Notes: generated by a model not told the origin, from the letters alone. Counted from the stretch's first letter, positions 8,582 through 17,560 are shown. The stretch is DNA of 64,000 nt from Halobacteriales archaeon QS_4_69_225 (GCA_003020965.1 PXRL01000010.1:62001-126000); one strand, 5' to 3'. Numbers and translations are program-made.

Positions 8582-8794
8582 TCAGCCTTCCTCCTCCAGC
8601 GTGCGGCGCAGTTCCTCGACCTCCCGCTCCAGTTCCTCGATGCGGTCGTCGGGGTCGCCCCCGGCGTACAGCAGGAGGGCACCGACCGGGACCCCGAGGA
8701 CGAACCCGACGATGGCTCCCGTCGACCCTCCCATCACGACCCCGTAGAGCACTGCGACCGCGGGGATCACGACCAGGGCGGTGAACTCGTCCAT
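8582..8794 (-). CDS. Small membrane protein with C-terminal coiled coil
   Basis: A 70-residue protein. Two short hydrophobic segments (ALVVIPAVAVLYGVVMGG and GAIVGFVLGVPVGALLLYAG) fill the first 45 residues. DDRIEELEREVEELRRTLEEE follows as a heptad coiled coil facing the cytoplasm. Function unknown. It is convergent with the hydrolase gene, 6 bases apart, and divergent from the acetyltransferase gene. Confidence 0.65.
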   Translation of the reverse strand: MDEFTALVVIPAVAVLYGVVMGGSTGAIVGFVLGVPVGALLLYAGGDPDDRIEELEREVEELRRTLEEEG

Positions 8795-8876
8795 AGTGTG
8801 AGCGTCGACGACGACAGTAAAAATCCTTCGACGGTTGCGGCCAAAGGACTAACTCGTCGCCGTGGTACGTCCACAC

Positions 8877-9362
8877 ATGACGGTTCGACCGGCCGACCCC
8901 GACGACATCGACGCCGTCAGGCGGATCGCCGAGCGGTCCTGGGCGGCCGACTACCCGGAGATTCTCTCGCGGGAGACGGCCGAAGCGGCCGCCGAGGAGT
9001 GGTACGGCGCCGACGGCCTCGCCGCGGAGCTCGACGCCGAACGGACGCTGCTGTCGGTCGTCGAGGCCGACGACCGCGTCGTCGGCTTCGCCCACGCCAC
9101 CTGGAACGGTGAGGAGGGGTACATCCTCCGGCTGTACGTCCACCCCGACCACCGCGGCGCGGGCCACGGACGGGAGCTGCTGGCGGCGACGCGAACGGCG
9201 CTGGCCGACCGCGGCGTCGACCGGGTCAACGCGATGGTGCTCGCGGCCAACGACGACGGCAACGAGTTCTACGAGCGGTTCGGCTTCGAGCGGGCCGACG
9301 AGAGCGAGACCGTCATCGACGGCGAGAGCTACCGGGAGAACCGCTACGTGCTGGACGTGTAG
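8877..9362 (+). CDS. GNAT-family N-acetyltransferase
   Basis: A 161-residue GCN5-related acetyltransferase, transferring acetyl from acetyl-CoA to an amine. The start MTVRPADPDDIDAVRRIAERSW is the classic GNAT beta1-alpha1. Motif A is ILRLYVHPDHRGAGHGRELLAA, with the R-G-x-G-H-G pyrophosphate loop. Motif B ends VLAANDDGNEFYERFGF. It resembles the RimI-like small-molecule or protein acetylating group; the acceptor is unknown. The last 19 bases overlap the end of the convergent panE-like gene. Confidence 0.85.
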   Translation: MTVRPADPDDIDAVRRIAERSWAADYPEILSRETAEAAAEEWYGADGLAAELDAERTLLSVVEADDRVVGFAHATWNGEEGYILRLYVHPDHRGAGHGRELLAATRTALADRGVDRVNAMVLAANDDGNEFYERFGFERADESETVIDGESYRENRYVLDV

Positions 9363-10243
9363 CCGGCCTCCCGGGCCCGCAGCAGCCGCGTCAGCGTCCG
9401 GTTGACCGGGACGTCGATTCCCCGCTCGCGGGCCCGCTCGAGGACGTAGCCGCCGATGGCCTCGACCTCGGTCGGCCGGCCGGCGGCGACGTCCTGCCGC
9501 ATCGAGGAGGCGTTGTCGGCGGTGGCGGCCGCGACCCGCTCGACGGCGGCTGCGGTCGCCTCCGGCGTCAGATCGATACCTTCCGCCCGCGCGACCCGGG
9601 CGACCTCCCGGGCCGCCTCGGCCGCGACCGCGTCGGCCGGTCCCTCCAACAGCGCGCCGTTGTCGACCCGGGCCAGCGCCGTCGTCGCGTTGATGCCGGC
9701 GTTGACCGCCAACTTCTCCCATAGCCGGCGCGGCATGTTCTCGGCGACGGTCGTGACGAGCCCCGCCGCCTCGAACGCCCCGCCGACCCGGTCGGCCGCC
9801 CGCGAGGGACCGCCCGTCCGCGCGCCGACGACCACCTCGCCGACGCCCGTACATCGGACGACGCCGGGGTCGGGCCGCATCGCCCCGTACGTGCAGGTGC
9901 CCGCCAGCACCGTCGCTTCGAGGCGGTCGGCCAGCGTCGCCTCGTTGCCCATGCCGTTCTGTAGCGAGACGCAGACCTCGAGATCGACCCCGGCGAGGGC
10001 GTCGGCGGCCGCGGCCGTGTCGAAGGCTTTCACGCAGACGACCGCCAGCTCCGCCGACCCCGGCGGGTCGCGCCGTGCCGCCGGCCGGACGATCGCCTCG
10101 ACGGCCCCCTCGACCCGGAGGCCGTCCTCCTCGACGGCCCGCATGTGTGGGTCCCGGCCGACGAGGGTCACCTCGTGACGCCGGGCCAGCAGCCCGCCGA
10201 CGAGGCTGCCGAGGCTGCCCGCTCCGAAAACGACGACATCCAT
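9344..10243 (-). CDS. panE: 2-dehydropantoate 2-reductase (ketopantoate reductase)
   Basis: A 299-residue NADPH-dependent reductase (ApbA/PanE family) that makes pantoate for coenzyme A. The Rossmann motif VVVFGAGSLGSLVGG lies at the N-terminus. VCVKAFDTAAAADAL holds the expected Lys of the catalytic region, and LWEKLAVNAGINATTAL holds the second conserved Lys and Asn. Residues 235-275 (ADNASSMRQDVAAGRPTEVEAIGG) are the typical C-terminal substrate-binding helix. The start at 10243 puts the nucleotide loop at residue 7, as in homologues. It could instead reduce another 2-keto acid. Confidence 0.85.
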   Translation of the reverse strand: MDVVVFGAGSLGSLVGGLLARRHEVTLVGRDPHMRAVEEDGLRVEGAVEAIVRPAARRDPPGSAELAVVCVKAFDTAAAADALAGVDLEVCVSLQNGMGNEATLADRLEATVLAGTCTYGAMRPDPGVVRCTGVGEVVVGARTGGPSRAADRVGGAFEAAGLVTTVAENMPRRLWEKLAVNAGINATTALARVDNGALLEGPADAVAAEAAREVARVARAEGIDLTPEATAAAVERVAAATADNASSMRQDVAAGRPTEVEAIGGYVLERARERGIDVPVNRTLTRLLRAREAGYTSST

Positions 10244-10305
10244 AACCCTGCGTTCGGCCGGTCGAAGGGAAAAGCTCCCGGTCGCGTCGGCCGCGTCGGC
10301 CGCCG

Positions 10306-10545
10306 TCAGCAGCTTCGGGGCGGAGCCGCCGCAGGAAGGACACAGCTGCGGCACGTCGTCGAGTCGCCCGACTCGCCGCACTCGGCGCACCGCCACAGCG
10401 GCGTCTTCTCGCCGGGCTTGCTCTCGGCCCACGCCAGCGTCGAGACGCCCTCCGCCGTCGTCACGTGGAAGCCGCCGTCCTCGAACCGCCGGACGCGGCC
10501 GAGTTCGTCGCCGTCCTCGTCGTAGATGGTCCGTCCGATCGTCAT
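10306..10545 (-). CDS. Small zinc-ribbon/rubredoxin-like protein (resembles DUF7130)
   Basis: A 79-residue protein. The first half, TIYDEDGDELGRVRRFEDGGFHVTT, looks like a small PRC-barrel-like beta unit. The second half is a four-Cys knuckle, WRCAECGESGDSTTCRSC, able to hold zinc or iron. Similar two-part proteins are common in haloarchaea, and I connect it to DUF7130 from memory only. It lies between panE and sufU on the same strand, 62 and 66 bases away. Confidence 0.65.
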   Translation of the reverse strand: MTIGRTIYDEDGDELGRVRRFEDGGFHVTTAEGVSTLAWAESKPGEKTPLWRCAECGESGDSTTCRSCVLPAAAPPRSC

Positions 10546-10611
10546 CGTCGACGTCGCTGTTCGCCGGACGCGCCGTGATCCGTCACGTTGCGACGAGACC
10601 CGCCGGCCGCC

Positions 10612-11025
10612 TTACTCGGTTTTCGTTACCTCGACGTCCTCGCCCTGGTGGATGGCGATGCCGTCCTGTGCGACCTTCTCGGCGAGGACGGCGCACTTGA
10701 TGCGCATCGGGCTGAGGTCGACGCCGAGCATGTCGACGATGTCGTCGCGGTCCATCTCCCGCACGGCCGACAGCGACTCCCCCCGCAGCTCCCCCGAGAG
10801 CATGCTGGCCGACGCCTGGCTGATGGCACAGCCGTCGCCGATGAAGCTGACGTGTTCTATCGTCTCCTCGTCGTCCGCCAGTTCCACGAACACCTTGATC
10901 GTGTCGCCGCACATCGGGTTCTCGCCGACGTGCTCGATGTCTGGGTCCTCGAGCTCCCCGTAGTTGCGGGGGTTCTTGTAGTGATCGAGGATCTGCTGGC
11001 GGTACATGTCCGAGCCGAGTCCCAT
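10612..11025 (-). CDS. sufU: SufU/IscU-type Fe-S cluster scaffold
   Basis: A 137-residue scaffold on which Fe-S clusters are built with sulfur from a cysteine desulfurase. The three cluster Cys are visible in NPMCGDTIKVF, GDGCAISQASASM and MRIKCAVLAEK, and an Asp in CGD gives the IscU/SufU pattern. MYRQQILDHYKNPRNYGEL is the family N-terminus. The start MGLGSDMYRQQ fits; upstream in-frame sequence is not conserved-looking. The partner sufS begins 2.1 kb to the right on the same strand, separated by one opposing gene. Confidence 0.9.
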   Translation of the reverse strand: MGLGSDMYRQQILDHYKNPRNYGELEDPDIEHVGENPMCGDTIKVFVELADDEETIEHVSFIGDGCAISQASASMLSGELRGESLSAVREMDRDDIVDMLGVDLSPMRIKCAVLAEKVAQDGIAIHQGEDVEVTKTE

Positions 11026-11135
11026 CGTTGTCGACACAAGGGGAATGGCGGCTAAAAGGCCACCGGTCGGGGCGGTCGAGCGACGGCCGGCCGTCGAGCG
11101 CAAGGCCGAAGCCGTCGCCCGCCACAGTCGGGGAC

Positions 11136-11534
11136 ATGAGCCAGCCGGAGGGCGGCGAGTCGGCCGACGGCCCGTCCGAGCCCGACGAGGAGACGGTACC
11201 GCTGGCCGGGCTCTCCGACGAGGGGCTGCTCCTGCTGTTCGCCGGGGCAGCCTGTCTGCTGGCGACCGGGACCGCCGCGGCCCGCGGCCAGCCGGGGCCG
11301 GTCGTCATCTTCGGCGCCGGCGCCGCCGTCGTCGCCGTCGTCGGCGTCGCCGCAGACCTCCGCTCCGGCCGCGACCCCGGGACCGGAACCCACCTCGGCG
11401 TCGGCGTCGGCGCCGTCGTCGCGGCCGGCTTCGCGGCCCCCGGCCGGCACCTCGTCAACGTCGCCACCTTCGGGCTGGCGGCCGCGCTCGTGCTGTGGCG
11501 GGTCGTCGACGTCGAGTACCGCGGCGCGGGATGA
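11136..11534 (+). CDS. Four-helix membrane protein of unknown function
   Basis: A 132-residue protein. An acidic N-terminus (about 25 residues) is followed by four hydrophobic segments: LLLLFAGAACLLATGTAAA, VVIFGAGAAVVAVVGVAA, VGVGAVVAAGFAA and VATFGLAAALVLWRVV. No family is recognised. It is divergent from sufU with about 110 bases between, and the ATG at 11136 is favoured because the sequence upstream is basic and uncharacteristic. Confidence 0.6.
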   Translation: MSQPEGGESADGPSEPDEETVPLAGLSDEGLLLLFAGAACLLATGTAAARGQPGPVVIFGAGAAVVAVVGVAADLRSGRDPGTGTHLGVGVGAVVAAGFAAPGRHLVNVATFGLAAALVLWRVVDVEYRGAG

Positions 11535-11894
11535 GCGCCCGCCGACGGCCGGTCGCCGATTCCAGGCCCCGCCATATCGCGCCGGCCTTGTAGTACGTCC
11601 GGAAGGACGGCGAACGAATCCGGGTCGATCACGCGCTTCGCTGTACCGAAGACGAGACGCTGATTTGTCTGATTAGGACTTAGGCGAGGAGGATACCTGA
11701 CCACGACTAACATAAGCACTTCCACTCCGGAGCCAGGCACAGAGGAGTGAATCTCCGCCGAGTGCAAACGTCCTGTTCAATACGCCGGTCCTGACAAGAG
11801 ACAGCATTTTGGCTCTGTCATCGCATCACTCGCGCGTCCCGGTCGGGTGTCTCGCCGTCCGGCTCCGATAGGGTAGCCGCACTGCCGACGACCG
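11535..11894. other. Gene-free interval, lower GC
   Basis: About 360 bases with no credible frame. The stretch from 11610 to 11820 is AT-richer than the surroundings. It contains a short stem (GACAG at 11801 pairing with CTGTC at 11816). It has the look of old mobile-element debris, but I could not match it to a family. Confidence 0.4.
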
Positions 11895-13133
11895 CTACGC
11901 GAACAGTTGGCGGGCGTCGTCGATGGCCTCGACCAGCCGGTCGACCTCCTTGTGCGTGTTGTAGAGATAGAAAGAGGCCCGCGCGGAGGCCGTCGCCCCC
12001 AAGACGTCGTGTAGCGGCTGGGTGCAGTGGTCGCCGGCGCGGATGGCCACCGCGGAGTCGTTGAGAATCGACGAGAGGTCGTGGGCGTGGACGCCGTCGA
12101 GGTTGAACGCCACCAGGCCGCCGCGGTCGTCGCCCGGCGGGCCGTACACCTCGACGTCGCCGTGTTCGGTCAGCCGGTCGTGGGCGTACTCCGCCAGCTC
12201 GGCCTCGTGGCGCTCGACGTTCTCCATGCCGAGGTCGTCGAGGTAGTCGCAGGCCGCCGCCAGCGCGATGCCCTGGCTGATGAGCGGCGTGCCGGCCTCG
12301 AACTTCCAGGGCAGTTCGTTCCACGTGGAGTCCTCGAAGGTGACCTTCCGGATCATCTCGCCGCCGTAGAGGTACGGCTCCATCGCCTCGAGGACGTGCC
12401 GCTTGCCGTAGAGAACGCCGATACCGGTCGGTCCGCACATCTTGTGACCCGAAAAGGCCAGGAAGTCGGCGTCGAGGTCCTCGACGTCGACGGGTCGGTT
12501 CGGCACCGACTGGGCGGCGTCGACGAACATGTACGCATCGTGGTCGTGGGCGACGTCGGCCAGTTCGCCGACGGGGTTGATGCACCCGAGGGTGTTCGAG
12601 ACGTGGACCGCCGAGACCATCTCGGTGTCGTCGGTGATCAGCTCCCGGGCGGCGTCCATGTCGAGCCGGCCTTCGTCGGTGATGGGGATGTACTTGCAGT
12701 CGGCGCCGGTCCGCTTGGCGATCTGCTGCCAGGTGACCAGCGAGGCGTGGTGTTCCATCTCCGTCAGCACCACCTCGTCGCCGGGGCCGAGCTCGTTGAG
12801 CCCCCAGGCGTAGGCGACGAGGTTCATCGACTCGGTGGTGTTTTTCGTGAAGATGATCTCCTCGCGGCCGTCGGCGCCGATGAACTCCGCGACGCGGTCG
12901 TGGGCCTCCTCGTAGGCGACCGAGGCCTCCTGACTCAGCTGGTGGATGCCCCGGTGGACGTTGGCGTTGTACTCGCGGTAGTAGTCGGCGATGGCCTCGA
13001 TCACCGGCTCGGGGGTCTGCGACGTCGCCGCGTTGTCGAGGTAGACGAGCCGCGTCCCGTCGAACTCGCGGTCGAGGATCGGGAAGTCCTCCCGGAGACG
13101 CTCGACGTCGAGCGGCTGGGCCTGCTGACTCAT
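11895..13133 (-). CDS. sufS: SufS-type cysteine desulfurase
   Basis: A 412-residue PLP enzyme that removes sulfur from cysteine, giving alanine and an enzyme persulfide for Fe-S assembly. The PLP Lys is in FSGHKMCGPTGIGVLYG. The persulfide Cys is in AIRAGDHCTQPLHDVLG near residue 365, at the SufS (group II) position. LDNAATSQTPEPVIEA is the conserved N-terminal substrate loop. The start MSQQAQPLDVERLREDFPIL matches homologues and leaves 100 bases before the neighbouring gene. It likely supplies SufU, encoded in this window. Confidence 0.93.
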   Translation of the reverse strand: MSQQAQPLDVERLREDFPILDREFDGTRLVYLDNAATSQTPEPVIEAIADYYREYNANVHRGIHQLSQEASVAYEEAHDRVAEFIGADGREEIIFTKNTTESMNLVAYAWGLNELGPGDEVVLTEMEHHASLVTWQQIAKRTGADCKYIPITDEGRLDMDAARELITDDTEMVSAVHVSNTLGCINPVGELADVAHDHDAYMFVDAAQSVPNRPVDVEDLDADFLAFSGHKMCGPTGIGVLYGKRHVLEAMEPYLYGGEMIRKVTFEDSTWNELPWKFEAGTPLISQGIALAAACDYLDDLGMENVERHEAELAEYAHDRLTEHGDVEVYGPPGDDRGGLVAFNLDGVHAHDLSSILNDSAVAIRAGDHCTQPLHDVLGATASARASFYLYNTHKEVDRLVEAIDDARQLFA

Positions 13134-13250
13134 TACCGAACGAAGGGGCTGGAAGGGTGTTACTCCTTCGGTCGCCGTGCCACTCGACGCCGGCGGCGGC
13201 ATATTTCGAGTGCGCCGTCGTCGCTTCTCGCCGCCGACGCCTTGGACCCG

Positions 13251-14351
13251 TCATCCCTCGGTCAGCAGCGTCTCGTCGACCTCGATGCCGAGCCCTGGCG
13301 CGTCGGGCGCCTGGATCGTCCCGTCGTCGTGTTCGAAGCCGCCTTCGAGCATGAACGACCAGACGTCGGGCGTCCACGGCGGCTCCATCGGGTACTCACA
13401 CCACGGGCTGCCGACGGCGGTCATCACGTGGAGGTTGGCGGCGAAGCCGACGGCGTTCGTCCAGGTGTGAGGGACGAACTGCAGGCCGCGGCGCTCGGCG
13501 GTCCGGGCGACGTCGACGGCGCCCCGAATCCCGGTCGCCAGCGCCGCGTCTGGCTGGAGGACGTCCAAGGAGCCGTGCTCGACGAACTCCCGGAAGTGGT
13601 GGACGCCATTGTTGAACTCGCCGCCGGCGATGTTCACGTCGACGGCGTCCCGGAGGCGGGCGTACCCCTCGTAGTCGTGGCGGTGCAGCGGCTCCTCGAG
13701 CCAGGCGACGCCGCCGATCTCCTCGAGCCCGCGGGCAAACTCGAGGGCGTCGGCGTACGACCACTCGATCGGCTCCTCCATCACCCGGACGGCCCACCCC
13801 TTGTTGGCGTCGACCATCAGCGTGAGCTCGGGGAAGGCCTCCCGGACCCGCCGGACCACATCGAGGTGGTCGAGTTCGGTGACCCGGAGCTTGACGGCCT
13901 CGAACCCCTCGGCGACCCGTTCCTCGACGTACTCGATGCGCTCGTCGACGTCCATCAGCTCGCCCGTCGAGGCGTAGACCGGAATCGCCCGCCGTTCGGC
14001 GCCGAGCAGCTCGTAAACCGGCTTGCCGGCGTCCTTGCCGATGATGTCCCACAGCGCGGTCTCGACGTGCCACGGCCGCGGTCCGACGAGGTCGATCGTC
14101 TCCAGCTTGCCGAGGATCCCGCCGACATTGTGGGGGTCCTCGCCGGTGAGGAACAGCTCCAGTTCGGTTCCGTAGTCGAGGCCGCCGGCGAACGACGGCG
14201 AGGCGCCGTAGCCGGTGATCCCCGCGTCGGTCTCGACCTCGAACAGCTCAAGCTCGTGGGTCGCCTGCGGGTAGCCGGGGATCCACGTCGGGTAGAACGG
14301 CTCCTCGAGTGAGCGTTCGAGGTGGTGCTGGGTGACGCCGGTGATCTGCAT
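13251..14351 (-). CDS. Enolase-superfamily (mandelate racemase/muconate lactonizing) enzyme
   Basis: A 366-residue member of the enolase superfamily, which abstracts a proton next to a carboxylate using a Mg ion. The catalytic K-x-R-type motif is EAVKLRVTELD near residue 155. Metal ligands are the Asp of LMVDANKGW, the Glu of AWLEEPLHRHD and the Glu of IAGGEFNNG. PHTWTNAVGFAANLH supplies the late His loop. This pattern fits sugar-acid dehydratases or MR-subgroup racemases. The 20s-loop residues YPTWIPGYPQ differ from those I know, so the substrate is open. No sugar-catabolic neighbours are present. Confidence 0.82.
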   Translation of the reverse strand: MQITGVTQHHLERSLEEPFYPTWIPGYPQATHELELFEVETDAGITGYGASPSFAGGLDYGTELELFLTGEDPHNVGGILGKLETIDLVGPRPWHVETALWDIIGKDAGKPVYELLGAERRAIPVYASTGELMDVDERIEYVEERVAEGFEAVKLRVTELDHLDVVRRVREAFPELTLMVDANKGWAVRVMEEPIEWSYADALEFARGLEEIGGVAWLEEPLHRHDYEGYARLRDAVDVNIAGGEFNNGVHHFREFVEHGSLDVLQPDAALATGIRGAVDVARTAERRGLQFVPHTWTNAVGFAANLHVMTAVGSPWCEYPMEPPWTPDVWSFMLEGGFEHDDGTIQAPDAPGLGIEVDETLLTEG

Positions 14352-14387
14352 GCCGGCGGGGCGCCCGCCGCGGGCTTGAAGCTTCGG

Positions 14388-14627
14388 TCAGCCGGAGAGC
14401 GCGTCGGCCCGCCCGAGATCGTGCGGCTCGACGTCGACCGTCGTGTAGAAGCGGTCGTGCAGCGGGTTCGTCGCCACCGCGACCGGCGTGGCAGCCGGAA
14501 CGACCGACAGTGCGGCGACGCGGCTGGCCTACCGGGTCAGCGCGTCGCCCGCGACGGCCGCCGCGAGCCCGACGACGCCAGCGTGGCCGGCCCACAGGAG
14601 AAGGATCACCCACGAGGACGAACCCAT
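14388..14627 (-). pseudogene. Disrupted membrane-protein fragment with in-frame TAG
   Basis: An 80-codon frame from ATG 14627 to the TGA at 14388 is broken once, by TAG at 14529-14531 (codon 33). The first part, WVILLLWAGHAGVVGLAAAVAG, and the part after the stop, VAALSVVPAATPVAVATNPLHDRFY, are both hydrophobic and of one style. ATNPLHDRFYTTVDVEP recalls the TNP-x-H loop in the N-terminal 7-TM sensor region of haloarchaeal histidine kinases. I infer a stranded fragment of such a gene, with nothing left of the kinase. Low certainty on the parent family; the in-frame stop is directly visible. Confidence 0.45.
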
Positions 14628-14698
14628 TCCAACCCCCAGCCACGGCACGACTCCGGATGACGGTACTGGAGGCGTCACCCCCACCGGCGCCCGGGCGC

Positions 14699-14992
14699 TC
14701 ACATGCGGAGGTACTGCGCGTGGACGGTGCCGTCGAACTCCAGGACGTTCGTCTCCTCGACGAAGCCGTGCTCGACGGCGACGCCGACGGCGTCGTGACC
14801 GACGAGGTTCGCCACCGCCGCCCGCGAGAGGCTGGCGACGACTTCCTCGGCGGCCGCCGCCTCGCCGTCGTAGAAGTCGGGGTCGACGGTCAGCGACGCC
14901 TCGCCGTTCTCGAACGTCTCCCCGAGCACGTCGGCGTCGCAGACCGACACGAGCGGTCCCTCCTGGGTCGACCGCTCTCGGAGCAGCATCAT
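14699..14992 (-). CDS. DUF424 family protein
   Basis: A 97-residue archaeal protein. VSVCDADVLGETFENGEASLTV is the conserved N-terminal core of DUF424. NLVGHDAVGVAVEHGFVEETNVL and HAQYLRM complete the family pattern. Members are found across archaea and are thought to be RNA-related; no reaction is established. The ATG overlaps the stop of the TPR gene in an ATGA, so the two are translationally coupled. Confidence 0.85.
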   Translation of the reverse strand: MMLLRERSTQEGPLVSVCDADVLGETFENGEASLTVDPDFYDGEAAAAEEVVASLSRAAVANLVGHDAVGVAVEHGFVEETNVLEFDGTVHAQYLRM

Positions 14993-15729
14993 CGGTCCCG
15001 GGCTTCGACCATCCGCTCTTCGGCCTGCTGTCGCAGCTCCTCGGCCTCGTCGGCGACCTCCTCGGCCTTCTCGTCCTCGCCCATCTCCTCGAGCGCCCGG
15101 GCCTTCTCCTCGAGGACGTCCGGACTCCGGTGGCCCAGCCGGAGCGCGTTGTCGAAACAGGAGACGGCGTCCTCGGCGAGGCCGCGCTCCAGCAGGAAGA
15201 ACCCGCGGTTGTACCAGCCCTGCGGGAACCGGGGGTCCAACTCGACGGCCCGCTCGGCGTGTTCCAGCGCCTGCTCGCTCCGGCTGGCCTTCCACAGCGC
15301 GTACGCCAGGTTCGTCTCCGCCGAGGCGGCGTGCTCCGAGTCGTCGTCGATTCGCAGCGCCTCCCGGTAGGACTCGATGGCCTGCTGGAACTCCTGTAGC
15401 TCCGCGTGGGCGGCGCCCTTGTTCACCCACGCCTCCTGCTCGACGCCGTCGTCGTCGGTGTACCGGGCGGCGCGCTCGAAGGTGTCGGTGGCCTGCTCGT
15501 GGCGGTTGATCCGCATGTAATCGAGCCCGACGTCGAGGAGTTCCTCGGCGTCGACCTGCTCGGTCGGAATCTGCTCGCGGTCCAGGGTGTCCGCGACGAC
15601 CCGGGAATCGACCGGGTCGACCTCGTCGGGGTCGACGTCCAGCTCCGGCGGGTCGACGTCGAACCCCTCGTAGGGGTCGTCGAACCCCTGGCCCTCGGAG
15701 AACTCGTGGTCTCGCTTCTCGTCGGTCAT
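14989..15729 (-). CDS. Tetratricopeptide-repeat protein
   Basis: A 246-residue protein. An acidic N-terminal 45 residues lead into about four TPR units: VGLDYMRINRHEQATDTFERAARY, AWVNKGAAHAELQEFQQAIESYREAL, TNLAYALWKASRSEQALEHAERAVEL and GWYNRGFFLLERGLAEDAVSCFDNAL. A charged coiled-coil tail follows. It is a protein-interaction scaffold with unknown partners. It forms a two-gene unit with the DUF424 gene (4-base overlap). The start at 15729 lies before the acidic leader, with a divergent gene 125 bases away. Confidence 0.85.
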   Translation of the reverse strand: MTDEKRDHEFSEGQGFDDPYEGFDVDPPELDVDPDEVDPVDSRVVADTLDREQIPTEQVDAEELLDVGLDYMRINRHEQATDTFERAARYTDDDGVEQEAWVNKGAAHAELQEFQQAIESYREALRIDDDSEHAASAETNLAYALWKASRSEQALEHAERAVELDPRFPQGWYNRGFFLLERGLAEDAVSCFDNALRLGHRSPDVLEEKARALEEMGEDEKAEEVADEAEELRQQAEERMVEARDR

Positions 15730-15853
15730 ACGTCGGATTTGTTCGCGGGTGTGGGTAAGGGTTGCGGGCTCCGGGCGGGAGAAAACGACGGTCGGCGCCC
15801 ACGTCGCCCGACACGCCCGCCGGAGCTTAGGCTCCCCGTGGGTAACGGCGGAC

Positions 15854-16402
15854 ATGCGACTGTTCGTGAGCGTCGACCTCGAGGGACTGGCCGACGCGGT
15901 GGCCGACGCACAGACGCCGTTCCGGGACCTGCCGGGGTTGACCCCCACCGACCCCGAGCAGGCTCACGTGACGATGAAATTCCTCGGCGAGGGCGACCAC
16001 GACCTCGAGGCGCTGTCGGACGCCGTCGGGCGGGCCGTCGACGCCGCGGGCGTCGACCCCTTCGAGGCCAGCTTCGAAGGCCTCGGCGTCTTCCCGTCGC
16101 TGGATTATATCAGCGTCGTCTGGCTCGGCGTCGGGGCCGGCAGCGAGGAGTTGACGACACTCCACGAGGCCGTCGAGGCGGAAACGACCGCCCTCGGTTA
16201 CGACGCTGCCGATCACGAGTTCACGCCGCACGTCACGTTGGCGCGGATGGACCACGCCGCCGGCAAGACGGCGGTCCAGCGGGTGGTCCGGGAGCGCGAC
16301 CCCGAGGTCGGGCGCCTCGCGGTTGAGGAACTCCGACTGACCGAGAGCACGCTGACGGCCGACGGCCCCGAGTACCGGACCGTCGAGCGGTTCGAGCTAT
16401 GA
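15854..16402 (+). CDS. thpR: RNA 2',3'-cyclic phosphodiesterase (2H family)
   Basis: A 182-residue 2H phosphoesterase that opens 2',3'-cyclic phosphate ends of RNA, including tRNA-splicing products. The two signature H-x-T motifs are present: HVTMKFLG near residue 38 and HVTLARM near 128. The start [11 protein letters not shown] is the classic family N-terminus. It stands just upstream of the ribosomal block, 70 bases away, but that block has its own TATA box. Confidence 0.9.
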   Translation: MRLFVSVDLEGLADAVADAQTPFRDLPGLTPTDPEQAHVTMKFLGEGDHDLEALSDAVGRAVDAAGVDPFEASFEGLGVFPSLDYISVVWLGVGAGSEELTTLHEAVEAETTALGYDAADHEFTPHVTLARMDHAAGKTAVQRVVRERDPEVGRLAVEELRLTESTLTADGPEYRTVERFEL

Positions 16403-16439
16403 GCGGACGGCGGGGCGGGCGACGCCTCGAAGGAACAAG

Positions 16440-16448
16440 AATTTAAGC
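16440..16448 (+). promoter_or_regulatory. TATA box of the ribosomal operon
   Basis: AATTTAAGC lies 33 bases before the ATG of rpl39e, after the stop of thpR. The spacing fits a leaderless or near-leaderless transcript. Confidence 0.6.
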
Positions 16449-16472
16449 GGTGCGACGGAAATTGGCATCATC

Positions 16473-16625
16473 ATGGGCAAGAAGTCGAAGGCCAAGAAGA
16501 AGCGGCTCTCGAAGCTCGAGCGACAGAACAGCCGGGTGCCGGCGTGGGTCATCATGAAGACCGACCGGGACACCCTCCGCAACCACAAGCGCCGCAACTG
16601 GCGGCGGAACGACACCGACGAATGA
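16473..16625 (+). CDS. rpl39e: Ribosomal protein eL39
   Basis: A 50-residue, very basic protein with no acidic tail beyond the last few residues, starting [36 protein letters not shown] and [13 protein letters not shown] match archaeal/eukaryotic eL39, which lines the exit tunnel of the large subunit. Full length. Its TGA overlaps the ATG of rpl31e (ATGA). Confidence 0.96.
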   Translation: MGKKSKAKKKRLSKLERQNSRVPAWVIMKTDRDTLRNHKRRNWRRNDTDE

Positions 16626-16894
16626 GCGCCGACTTCGACGAGCGCGTCATGACCGTCCCGCTGCGGGACGTCCTCGCGGAGGCGAAAGGCCAGCGCGCCG
16701 ACAAGGCGATGACCCTCGTCCGCTCGCACCTGGCCCAGCACTTCAACGTCGCCGACGGGGACGTCCGGCTGGACCCCTCGATCAACGAGGCCGTCTGGGA
16801 GCGCGGCCGCTCGAAGCCCCCGGAGACGCTCCGGGTCCGGGCGGCCCGCTTCGAGGAGGACGGCGAGGCGGTCGTCGAGGCAGAGACCGCTTAG
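16622..16894 (+). CDS. rpl31e: Ribosomal protein eL31
   Basis: A 90-residue large-subunit protein near the tunnel exit. [35 protein letters not shown] is the eL31 core, and [21 protein letters not shown] the conserved second half. It overlaps rpl39e by 4 bases. The aIF6 GTG begins one base after its TAG, so the three genes form one tight operon. Confidence 0.96.
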   Translation: MSADFDERVMTVPLRDVLAEAKGQRADKAMTLVRSHLAQHFNVADGDVRLDPSINEAVWERGRSKPPETLRVRAARFEEDGEAVVEAETA

Positions 16895-16895
16895 C

Positions 16896-17558
16896 GTGCT
16901 CCGCGCGGCCTTCTCCGGGTCCGCCTACGTCGGCGTCTTCGCCGCCGCGACCGACGATTTCCTGCTCGTCCGTCCCGACGTCGAGGAGTCGCTGCGCGAG
17001 TCCTTCGAGGCGGAGTTCGGGGTCCCGGCCGTCCCGACGACCGTCGCCGGCTCGATGACCGTCGGCGCCCTGGCCGTCGGCAACGAAAACGGGATCCTCG
17101 TCAGCGAGCGGGTCACCGACCGCGAGCGCGACCGCATCGAGACGGCCGCCGACCGCCCGGTCGTCGAGCTTCCCGGTCGCATCAACGCCGCCGGCAACGT
17201 CGTTCTCGCCAACGACGACGGGGCGTACGTCCATCCCGACCTGACGCGGGAGGCGCTGCGGGCCGTCGAGGACGCCCTCGCGGTGCCCGTCGAGCGCGGC
17301 GCCCTGGGCGGCGTCCGGACCGTCGGCACCGCGGCCGTCGCCACCGACGACGGCGTCCTCTGTCACCCGAAGACGACCGACGAGGAACTGGACGCCCTCG
17401 AGGAGCTGTTCGACGCCTACGCCGACATCGGCACCATCAACTACGGCGGCCCGCTGGTCGGCTCCGGGCTCGTGGGCAACGCCGAGGGGTACGTCGTCGG
17501 CCAGGAGACGACCGGCCCCGAACTCGGCCGCATCGAGGACGCCCTCGGATACATCTGA
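16896..17558 (+). CDS. eif6: Translation initiation factor aIF6
   Basis: A 220-residue pentein-fold factor that binds the large subunit and blocks premature joining of subunits. Repeating units are visible, for example [24 protein letters not shown] and [22 protein letters not shown], ending [24 protein letters not shown]. The start is GTG at 16896, reading [12 protein letters not shown]. The product is full length. In related haloarchaea eif6 is followed closely by rplX; here 1.3 kb intervenes. Confidence 0.95.
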   Translation: MLRAAFSGSAYVGVFAAATDDFLLVRPDVEESLRESFEAEFGVPAVPTTVAGSMTVGALAVGNENGILVSERVTDRERDRIETAADRPVVELPGRINAAGNVVLANDDGAYVHPDLTREALRAVEDALAVPVERGALGGVRTVGTAAVATDDGVLCHPKTTDEELDALEELFDAYADIGTINYGGPLVGSGLVGNAEGYVVGQETTGPELGRIEDALGYI

Positions 17559-17560
17559 CA

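Noticed and set aside
8025-10343. A 772-codon leftward frame
   Set aside because: It runs antisense or out of frame across the hydrolase, acetyltransferase and panE genes and is Arg/Gly-rich, typical of GC-skew shadows.
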